Source: Metaphire vulgaris | Lineage: Eukaryota; Annelida; Clitellata; Crassiclitellata; Megascolecidae | Assembly (NCBI GenBank): GCA_018105865.1 | Contig: CM030840.1 | Coordinates: forward strand, 7,012,006 to 7,076,005 | DNA length: 64,000 bases | Direction: 5' to 3' | In this document: piece by piece, positions 56,525 to 64,000 of the stretch | Layout of the letters: every line of letters starts with the position of its first letter | Numbering within the stretch: position 1 is the stretch's first letter | Position numbers and translations under genes: made by a program | Notes under the pieces: generated by a model | What the model was told of the DNA's origin: nothing | The model's database searches: none | Seen by the model: only the letters and a program-made list of their open reading frames with translations

Positions 56525-57040
56525 ATGAACATGCACAGTGTTTCAATGACTTTCCATGCCATGGATGTTGTTAAGATGTCTGTTGCAAAATTTAATCCAC
56601 ACCAGACTCCTGTTACTGCATTTGACCAACCATTGTTTGAATTAGCTAAACTTGTGCAGTAGAATGGGCCTAAAAGTCACGGTCATGGCAAATTTGTCGT
56701 AATGTTTGGGGGGTCTTCACATCGAGATGGCTGCTTTAAAAGCCCTTGGATCAATTCTTACTGGTAGTGGTTGGGTTGAAGCAGTCAGTGAAGCAGGGAT
56801 CATTAGTGCTGTGTCTGCTGAAAGACTTCCGTCAGCATAACATGTCCGTCGCTGCAGGCGAATTCATGAAGTAACACTGGCCTCATTAAATATAATACAG
56901 CACATGTTTTATGAAAAAAGAACAGATTTAGATTTAACTTTTCATGCCTGATGTGACCAACGGTGTGAAAGACATCGCCAATTTGCTTTTTGGTCTAGTG
57001 TAATGCAGTTTCAGACAAACATTTTCCTGTTTGTTAGTGA

Positions 57041-57482
57041 GAAGTTGGAAGAAGGATGTTTGTTTGTTTGGTACACAGTTGATGCTTATTAGCCTATCTT
57101 TTAATTTGTTTTAGTATTTTGTTGCATGGTGACAGGTGTTTTACAAAGAAACCTGTAGGTGTGTAGGAGCAAGATGTGGGAGGAGGGAGGATGTAGAAGG
57201 TTTAAAGTTCGAAATTGTAGGAGATCTAAAAATAGCCCTGCCTGGATAGTCCAAATTATTGCTGGTAGGTGGCAAAGAGTAAAAATTTCTATATAAACCC
57301 ATTTTTTTTCTTGCTGAAGTAAGCAGAAGAACAGCAAAGCAGAACGTAACAGAGTCGATGATTTACGACATATGGCGAGCGTTCTCATCGGGACGCGCGT
57401 CGATTAAGCGAATTTTCCGTGAAGCGAAATCGACGGCGCGAACCGTGTTAGACTCAATGGCCACGTTACTAAACGATTTACA
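57041..57482 (+). other. LTR-promoter-like segment
   Basis: A G-rich stretch (57160-57210) leads to CTATATAAACCC at 57290 and, 100 bases on, a GC-rich leader. The layout is like other LTR promoters in the window but no partner copy was found. Confidence 0.3.
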
Positions 57483-58018
57483 GTGATCTCGCTCACGTTT
57501 AACTGGCAAAACGTCACTCTGACAGGCGGTAAGGCTTCAAAAACAAAGCACATAATAACACGCAGTAGTCGTACAATTTTTCCGGCGATGCATGATAGCG
57601 AGGCATCCACGCAATTTTTACCGACACCCAGACACAGCCGTGATACCTCGCCCTTCTTCCGTGAGGCATCGGACAACCAGAGTCGCGTAATTTCTACCCC
57701 ACCTCGACACTACACTGGGAGCTGATCGACATCTTTTCCTCCGTCGGCACCGAAGCGACCATCGGAGGTCTCCACCACCACCATCACGTCCGGAGCTAAT
57801 CCCACCCGCCATTGGATTTTTGCCACCCCCCTCCGGAGTATTCGGATATCGAGCCCATAGAGATCATCCACTCCATGCTCGGGGATCCGCCTCTCTATGA
57901 AGAGGCCCACAAGAATCGGTGGCCCGTTCAAAGTGACGGCCTCGCAGGTGATCCCACAGATGCACAGGAGACAGACGCGGACTTTTGCTTGCGCCTCGAA
58001 CGTTTGGTCCAGCATCTG
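57483..58018 (+). pseudogene. Ser/Thr/Pro-rich unknown ORF pair
   Basis: 57483-57725 reads a Ser/Thr-rich chain (TPRHSRDTSPFFREASDNQS) and a stop. Another frame, 57812-58021, has an acidic block EYSDIEPIEIIHSMLGDPPL and LRLERLVQHL. The layout (low-complexity middle, acidic end) recalls the zinc-finger ORFs at 13.8 and 41.4 kb but no finger or ATFPD block is present. Unidentified. Confidence 0.35.
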
Positions 58019-58239
58019 TAGGTCCTTTCATTTCAGGACATTACAATACTCAGGAACCCTTCCTTTCATGGTTTTGCTTTTTCTTTCGTATTATCTAGTG
58101 TTTTTTCATTTTTGTGTACGTTTTTCGCATATGTAGGAGAAAGTCTATAGGCTCTAGTCTTTATCAGTGATGGTTTTGTACTTGTAGTTTTGTTCATTTT
58201 TACTTAGGACTGAGCATCGTGTTGTTTTCATCTCTTCAA

Positions 58240-59242
58240 ACCACTAGCCTTTGTAAGCGCATGAGTGTACAAAATTTTTCTTTTTCAGTCTGGCACCATG
58301 CAAGGACGGTAGTAATGTAGGTAAGGTAGTAATGTAGTAGTAGTTTACTCCGCATTGTGTTATCCCAACCACATAACTTTGTAGTATTCGAAGAAATTTA
58401 ACTGAATGATCTGCAACTACTGCAGACCATGCAGGAGTACATGTACAAAGCAATACACAATGCAGTTGCTGATGCAGCCATATGTATCTAAGCGAGGTGT
58501 CAGTGGGTCTCAGTTTCTTTGCTGGCGATGATATTGTGCCACTGGAAACAAAGCGTGAGTCAGTTGTACAATTAACAAAGCCTCTTAGCTCAGGAAGTAC
58601 CAGATAAACGAGCTGACATACCGCGAAAGGACATAACACAAAGTAAACTGTCAGATTTGTCACCATACACACTAAACAGTTTTTCACGATCTTCGACATA
58701 TTGCTGGACTTTCTTGAGAAAGATCCAGATGAATGGACCAGAGACCCAGCATACAGACAAGCAAAGAAAATGCTGTCAGAGCTAAAAGTGGTGAATGATT
58801 TGGCAGAAAGAGGATTAGCTCTGATTGGACAATATAACAACCTCTTGACCAAAGGTGAAGAACAGAAGCAGTTTCTGCTGCAAGTGGTTGAGGAGCATCG
58901 CACGCTTTCCTGATACAGTAGTACAAAAGACTTGTCTGGTGACTGAACTTGATAATTAACTGAGTTTGTCTGTCATGGTGCCTACTGTTTTACTGTCAAA
59001 AAGTGATGACTTTCAGTAATGCCTATGCCTGATTATCAAACATTGTTGTGTTTATGCTTGTGTGACAAAACGATGAATATTTCTGTATACTGTATACTAC
59101 GGACAGAATAAAAATTGTTTGCTGCCACCTCTTAATATTCTTCTATGACGCTAAAATTTTGTCATAAATTCTTTTAATATATACGAAAAAAATGCAAACC
59201 CTAGCACCACCATAATTTAAGAAAAATTTGAGCACCACCCTA
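58240..59242 (+). mobile_element. Second copy of the family B transposon, 3' part
   Basis: The right end TTTGAGCACCACCCTA at 59227-59242 resembles TTTTGCATCACCCTA at 56510-56524. About 330 bases upstream lies a family B C-terminus. The left part and left end are absent. The Merlin element begins ten bases further on. Confidence 0.6.
58530..58913 (+). pseudogene. Transposase-like family B, C-terminal fragment
   Basis: From 58690 the frame reads LLDFLEKDPDEWTRDPAYRQ, SELKVVNDLAERGLALIGQY and EEQKQFLLQVVEEHR, the conserved end of family B, which the copy at 53329-56524 has largely lost (only VVNDCAERGIAL survives near 55977). Before it, in another frame, LSFFAGDDIVPLETKRESV corresponds to the block after the LWYFSE motif. 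Confidence 0.75.
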
Positions 59243-59489
59243 ACAGACTACTGGCAAAACTGGGAACGGCAATCCCAAATTAAAATCATTGCATACACTT
59301 ATAAATACATGCATACACTTATAAATACAGTTAAAGGTTTCTGTGCTTACTCACTTACTTACTTATTTACTTATTACTTAGCTGTTGATAACATTTTCCG
59401 TAAATCGTAAACATTTGTGAAAAAGTTGTGAAATTTAAGAAATATAACAATTAAATTTGCCTTTAAAATGGCCGTGAGCCTCAAGCTCC

Positions 59490-60440
59490 ATGAGACATTA
59501 CAAATGTTGTGTTGACGAGAAACAATTGCAGTTATTTCACTGTACACCGTGTCAAATTTATGCTGCTATGAACGAACCAATGCAATGGCTTCAATGGCTC
59601 ATTAAACATAGACTGATAAGGAACAGTAACAACTGTGGCATTTGTCAAATGCCAATGGCATTGGTTAGACGCGTGCTGAGTCGCTGGTTTATATTCATGA
59701 AAATGTCGAGCATGCAACACAAGAACAAGTGCCGCTAACAGGGTCGTTTTTGAGCGTTGCGTTCTAAGCATTGAAAAAGTAGTGATGATGTAAATTAGAG
59801 TCATGAAGTAAAAGGCGAAGCATGTAATGCTGTTGAGGATATAGTCGATCTGGCATGTTTTGGTTGACTATAACAATTTCTTCCGTGTTGAGTGTGAAAA
59901 ATGGCTCAACGTCCAACAGGATTATCTTGGCGGTTTTCGATGCGAATGGTCTGCCTATGTATGTGAAGTTGACAAGACTTATTTACTTCCGCTGGAAACA
60001 CCACAGGGTAGGGCTTGACACAGAAAGTGGGGTTGTTGGACTTGTGGGCGCGGAACTGGCGATGCTGGCTTGAGATAGTTCGCCGACATGATGCACGACA
60101 GTCGAACGTATTATTAGTGCTCACTTTCTTCCTGGTTCAGTCATTGTCACAGATCGTGGGCTGCGACGCAATGTTTCAACAATAAACGACACTGTCTATG
60201 ATCATCAGGTTGTTTTACATACACAAAATTTACGTTGACCCTGTGCATTCGGACATCCTCACTCAAACTATTGAAGGGCTCTAGATGCATGCTATGAGAA
60301 AGCTCCAGTACCAAAGTGGAACCAGCAGGAATTTGTTTTCACATTACCTATCAGAATTACAGTGGTGACATTCACATAAAAATCATGTTTTCGGGCAGTA
60401 TTTGAAGCTGCTTAGTGACAACTATGTTATATAGTTGCAA
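59490..60440 (+). pseudogene. Merlin (ISXO2-like) transposase, heavily decayed
   Basis: N-terminal part: MQWLQWLIKHRLIRNSNNCG then CQMPMALV, the ISXO2-type zinc ribbon start. Later, in various frames: VEVDKTYL-like text near 59960, PGSVIVTDRGLRRNVSTIND (catalytic Asp region), VDPVHSDILTQTIEGL then MHAMRKL (the TQTIEGxW catalytic Glu motif), and GTSRNLFSHYLSE. Many stops. Family assignment rests on the motif order. Confidence 0.85.
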
Positions 60441-60476
60441 CAATTAATTGTAAACGCTTTAACTACTTTGGATTTT

Positions 60477-60705
60477 GGTAGGGGTGGAGACGAGCGGCAT
60501 AACTGAAAGTAGTCCGTAAACACTGAAAGAAATTCCGTAGAAAAGGTTAGGGTTAGGGTCAGGGTTATGGTCAGGGCTAACTCTAACTCTAACCTAACAC
60601 TCACCTAAACCCTACGAAACACTAACCTTAACCCATACTGATACATACTGATACATTCACGGGTCGCGTAGTGATACCCTTCGCCCGCTCGTCTCCACCT
60701 CTACC
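60477..60705. mobile_element. 229-bp MITE with telomere-like interior, 8-bp TSD
   Basis: Ends GGTAGGGGTGGAGACGAGCG and (inverted) GGTAGAGGTGGAGACGAGCG; TSD TGGATTTT at 60469-60476 and 60706-60713. TSD length fits a hAT-type transposase. It is inserted in the Merlin 3' region. Confidence 0.88.
60546..60634. repeat. Head-to-head degenerate telomere-like repeats
   Basis: GGTTAGGGTTAGGG with TCAGGG and TTATGG variants (60545-60576) is followed by CTAACTCTAACTCTAACC and CCTAAACCCTA, TAACC variants (60577-60634). So TTAGGG-type units turn into CCCTAA-type units in the middle of the MITE. Confidence 0.85.
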
Positions 60706-60815
60706 TGGATTTTTTTGAATTTAACGTTTAACTACTTTAGATTTCTGGAATTTAACAAATTTTTGAGTATTTTTATTTTAATTAGGGACCGCCATTCCCA
60801 GTTTTGCGGACTACT

Positions 60816-61429
60816 TTCGCATGTTTGGATTAGCTAGTGTATGCAGTCGGTAACGGTACTCTATCTATGCAGCTAGAGTCCGTGAGTAGTATGATTGGTT
60901 GCGTTTATCACGTGAATATGTCACGTGCTCAGAAGCGTGATTGGGCAAGCGTTGGTTCAAATTTTTGCAAGCGTTGGTTCAAATTTTTATTAATTGATTG
61001 AAAATATTGAAGATATTTGGTAAGTAAGAAATATAATATGATCAATAAGTACATTAGTTGGTATATTATTATTCTTAACGCAGCAGTAGTATGTAAGGAG
61101 AGAATCTAGAATCCGGGACTCCTGCCACCGAAAAACAGAGAAATTATTTGCAATGGCCCAATTACATCAATCACTTGTTGAGGCTGCTTATTCCTAATAA
61201 ATACAGATTTTTGGCAAATATAAAATCTCCACGCTAGCACGGAGTCTATATATATATATATATATAGGACCAATTTGAAGTCCTCGTTCTTGTGCTCATC
61301 CTTGTGGAGTTGGTCTTTGCCCATTCCTCATCGGTCCTTGTTAACTTCACTGTGCTTACATCATAGTTACTTCTCTATGCTATTTAGATCTTTTAGCCAT
61401 GAAATAACAACGCACAAACTAGGCATAAC
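60816..61429. other. Unassigned region with a short (TA)n run
   Basis: A (TA)n run at 61246-61265 and a duplicated AAGCGTTGGTTCAAATTTTT (60948 and 60968). No coding match. Confidence 0.45.
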
Positions 61430-62060
61430 ACCAGGTCAGCGTTTTGCCGCTCTTGAGATTGTGCGGAAGATAGCATCCACGATCTTCACAGGAACAATAC
61501 AATGCCTTGTATGATCAACTTACAGCCTCAGTTGCAACGCGGTTCTTGAATATTACCGATCGAATTGGCATGAAATTAGAAATGAATGGTCTTTGGGCTT
61601 AATTTCTCAACCGGCTCCTTCATGAACACTACAAACAATCGTTTGGAGGCTAAATGTCCAGCTTAAGGCCGTAATACAACGAAATAGCTCTCTCAAAGAA
61701 TTCATGAAAAAATCCTATGTTGTCATGAAATCCCTGAGAAATAAACATTCCATAAAATTGCCTATGAATTTCAGAAGGTAAAAGCTTCCAAACATGCTCC
61801 AGATTCTCCGGAGGACTTGTATAAAATCGTTGACACGATATGCCGGATTTTGTGTTGCATCAACTTGCTTTGTTGTCCAAAAGTGCAAGGTTTTGTAGCT
61901 ATGCCAGGACATGATGATGTATATGCGCCAGAAAGTCACGAAGGTCAACTAAAAGTGACTAATACATCATGTCATTGCAACTTTCGGAGAGCAATGGCAC
62001 TCCCACACTCTTGCTTTAGAAGGGAAGTTGGACGCATTTGTTTGACATAACGTTATCACG
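61430..62060 (+). pseudogene. Second SWIM-type MULE transposase, heavily decayed
   Basis: Read in changing frames: ALEIVRKIAST, VLEYYRSNWHEIRNEWSLGL, a MNTTNNR..EAKC-like region, VIQRNSSLKEFMKKSYVVMK and TSCHCNFRRAMALPHSC. These follow the same order as the copy at 50359-51123, including the SWIM finger start, but with lesions every 50-100 bases. An older copy of a related family. Confidence 0.75.
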
Positions 62061-62688
62061 ATAAGCGTTGGCTTTTTAACATACAAACAAACAAAAAGTT
62101 TATTCGAGTTGCAAGATAATTACGAAAGTACAATCAATGTGTGTCGACGACAGAGGTAGTATTAAAACCATACGCAACATCAGAAATTTAGATTAGCTAG
62201 TAAGGAAATTTTTGATCTACCAGCATTACTATCAGAAGTCGGCGGTTGAATTCAAACGGCGTATCAATCTCATGGCAATTGAAGAAGGGATGGCAGGATG
62301 GCTACATCATGATGGTTGGGCCAGCAGATGCTGAAGGTACAGAAAATTGCAATTTATTAAATGGTCACAATCACTTAAATATCAGGCAGTTCTGAAAAGG
62401 AACCTGAATCAGTAGACATATAAGATCAGATTGTATATGAAACTGGTGTTACATCAGACACTTTGAGCATTCTAATGAACAATTGACCCGTGATAACAGC
62501 AGTGGGCATTTTTAACAAGAGAAAGAAGTGACAGTGAGTTGCCATGCTTCTCCAGGTGATTTTTCAGTTCCCCAACCGCCACCTGAAACATATCAAATGA
62601 TGACAGGCAACAGTTGGCGAAAATTACCTCTCAGAAGTTCACTGTGCATGAACCCCAGAGAAACTGAAATAATGGGTTTATCAGGTGA
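62061..62688. other. Probable continuation of the SWIM-type element
   Basis: Short peptide scraps (VYQSHGN, PENYQMM-like) suggest the C-terminal tail of the same protein, but I cannot confirm it. Confidence 0.3.
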
Positions 62689-62788
62689 NNNNNNNNNNNN
62701 NNNNNNNNNNNNNNNNNNNNNNNNNNNNNNNNNNNNNNNNNNNNNNNNNNNNNNNNNNNNNNNNNNNNNNNNNNNNNNNNNNNNNNNN
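62689..62788. other. Assembly gap, 100 N
   Basis: Exactly 100 N, a conventional placeholder length; the true gap size is unknown and any frame drawn across it is meaningless. Confidence 0.99.
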
Positions 62789-64000
62789 GGGACAACATGG
62801 AGTGTTCTAGAGTGTGATGGGTTCGATGTGACAGTGCTTAGATCGAAGGAGCGAGGCCTTAGAAGATAGCTTACGAACCATGGCCAAGACCATCTAATCT
62901 CACTGACCTGATCTGTTCATTATGAAATGAAAAAGTGACCGGATACATTATTGTTAGTTTGGTTAGCGTTAATCGTCATCTTAGCAGCTCAGACTCACAT
63001 GCACAAATAAAAATAACTGTTTGTCTGCGTTTGTGAATGTTGAAAAGGAGACCGCCTATACGCAGCGAGTCGCCTGCAGCTGTTGGTGACTCGCCGTTTA
63101 AACGAAATGTCCAGTAATGTCTGATGATGGTAGAACGGCCATTCGTCTGCATGACCCTGCATTTTCAAATGTTCACAGTTTCCAAAAATCCCAAGAACTG
63201 CTGTAATTCCTTCTCTTAGCGATATATGACGAGCGAAATCGCCACCTGTTGACTTTGAGCGCCTATTCATTCATTTCTCAGGCAGTGGCAGTGTCGTATA
63301 AAATTATTTCCCCCATAAAGTTTTTTCCTGGTCAAGTTTTGATTGGTCGGCAGATAGCCTGTCAATCAAGATTAGAACCGCCCTCCCATAGCAACGACAA
63401 CTATAAATTTATTTCCTCCTTGGGAATTCTTTGCAGGCAACCAATGGCAATGCTTGAAGCAATTATATGGGTGGAGCCATAAGGCATAACACATACGCAA
63501 ATCTCATGCATATACACAAGTTCATAAATATTCATTACCTATAACCACGGCGATTGGCTGCCAATTACAGTCAATCACAGTCGTCCTATCCATCATTTGT
63601 TTTTCGAATGCGGTCAATCGCGATTTTGACAAAGTAGTTTCAAGTTTCCATTTGACAAAATAGCTTCAAGTTTACATTTAATGAGATAGAAATTGCAATA
63701 ATCACTTGGTGTTAAATGTTGTATTACGCTCACTGTTATATTGTTCTGCAGTGTTTTTTTTGTTACTCATCCTCGTACTGTACATTCATTGGTCTGTCAA
63801 TAAACTTCTACGGTGCCACAATCATATCAGTGGTTTACACACAGGTTTGCTTAGCCTCAGAAACCACTTAAAATCACATTATTATTATCATAATGCCCAG
63901 GGCTTCAGCCGATGGCGCACAAAACCCAAATTGAACAATTTTGAACAAATTGAACAGATCAATTATTAACGGTATCTGTAAAAAGTAGAAAATTTGCATT
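62789..64000. other. Unassigned region to the window end
   Basis: No domain or repeat edge recognised. Small open frames at 62995-63270 (minus) and 63706-63969 (plus, hydrophobic start MVLNVVLRSLLYCSAVFFLL) have no family motif. The hydrophobic one could be a signal-like segment but nothing else supports a gene. Confidence 0.4.

Larger units (their letters stand above)
51420..57040 (+). pseudogene. Unnamed conserved protein family A, split by a transposon
   Basis: Segments 51420-53328 and 56525-57040 read, through several frames, as one protein type: SLANILPEFQKLGKLQRHLV, CFFCDF, YIGLAVHAAT, TTAAVDNKDHNPSATTA, SSFHGMGISLHQHPDAS; after the insertion HAMDVVKMSVAKFNP, FVVMFGG then HIEMAALKALGSILTGSGWV, and FAFWSSVMQFQTNIF. 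Long multi-copy proteins with these blocks (CFFCD, HLARAAEIV, HIEMAALK, GSGWV) are, to my knowledge, widespread in invertebrate genomes without a named function. The Cys/His clusters suggest metal binding. Stops and shifts make it a pseudogene. It may itself be part of a mobile element, but no ends are visible. Confidence 0.65.
59253..60808 (+). mobile_element. Merlin transposon with TIRs and 7-8-bp TSD
   Basis: Inverted ends of about 34 bases start (G/C)GCAAAACTGGGAA and contain mirrored ATCCCAAATTAAAAT / GTCCCTAATTAAAAT. The flanks share GACTACT (59246-59252 and 60809-60815), a 7-base match; Merlin TSDs are usually 8-9 bp, so one base may have changed. The element holds a decayed ISXO2-like transposase and a nested 229-bp MITE. 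Confidence 0.85.

Noticed and set aside
60546..60634. Real telomere or chromosome end
   Set aside because: Repeats are degenerate, under 100 bases, head-to-head and enclosed in TIRs with a TSD, so they are interstitial cargo.
62528..62869. 113-codon frame
   Set aside because: It crosses the 100-N gap; the frame is undefined there.
1..64000. tRNA or rRNA genes
   Set aside because: I looked for tRNA B-box-like GGTTCGAATCC and rRNA-conserved words and found no convincing case; a covariance-model scan would decide.

Overview
This is a window of animal (metazoan) genomic DNA, AT-rich and densely packed with decayed transposable elements. There is no bacterial-style operon, no rRNA and no tRNA that I can recognise. 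The mix of families points to an invertebrate, perhaps marine, but I cannot name the species: TTF/DUF4371-type hAT elements, a FLYWCH-type MULE, SWIM-type MULE transposases, PIF/Harbinger with a MADF partner, Merlin, Tc1/mariner, CR1/L2-like LINEs and Ty3/Gypsy. Degenerate TTAGGG-type repeats also fit an animal. A 100-N assembly gap lies at 62689-62788.

Layout. 1-2.8 kb: 3' part of a hAT element, a LINE scrap, and a PIF/Harbinger deletion derivative with a TAA target-site duplication (TSD). 3.2-13.5 kb: one Ty3/Gypsy element whose 5' LTR was hit by a hAT (3679-6707) and by a MULE (6779-10611). The MULE was itself hit by a second hAT (8268-9874). The Gypsy body keeps gag, protease and the integrase tail but lacks RT, RNase H and the integrase core. 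13.8-18.7 kb: a CR1/L2-like LINE, preceded by a small C2H2 zinc-finger ORF that may be its ORF1, and broken by a MULE-like MITE and a Tc1/mariner element. 18.9-23.9 kb: a probable LTR split by a 4.1-kb hAT that carries an OTU-type cysteine protease as well as its transposase. 24.1-28.0 kb: a second, longer CR1/L2-like LINE with a (TTACA)n tail. 28.4-31.7 kb: a further hAT. 32.8-34.2 kb: a region bounded by a perfect 36-bp inverted repeat and containing the end of a Ulp1-like protease. 34.3-37.5 kb: two 180-bp direct repeats bracket the only apparently intact gene, a three-exon DUF4806 gene, followed by a cluster of long palindromes and a zinc-finger ORF. 40-46.7 kb: LINE, zinc-finger, PHD-like and hAT scraps. 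46.8-49 kb: an LTR-like repeat split by a GTF2IRD2-type hAT, itself split by a MULE-like MITE. 50-51 kb: SWIM-type MULE transposase. 51.4-57 kb: an unnamed conserved protein family interrupted by a complete 3.2-kb element of a second unnamed, transposase-like family. 58.2-60.8 kb: the 3' end of another copy of that second family, then a Merlin element containing a small MITE built around head-to-head telomere-like repeats. 61.4 kb to the end: a decayed second SWIM-type MULE, the gap, and unassigned sequence.

The genes do not form a pathway. Their relations are those of insertion: exact TSDs (8 bp for seven hAT-type insertions, 9, 9 and 8 bp for the MULE-type ones, TA for Tc1/mariner, TAA for Harbinger) let the order of events be read directly. 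Almost every coding region is a pseudogene with frameshifts or stops. The exceptions are the DUF4806 gene and the MULE transposase, whose frame is continuous once the nested hAT and one TSD copy are discounted.
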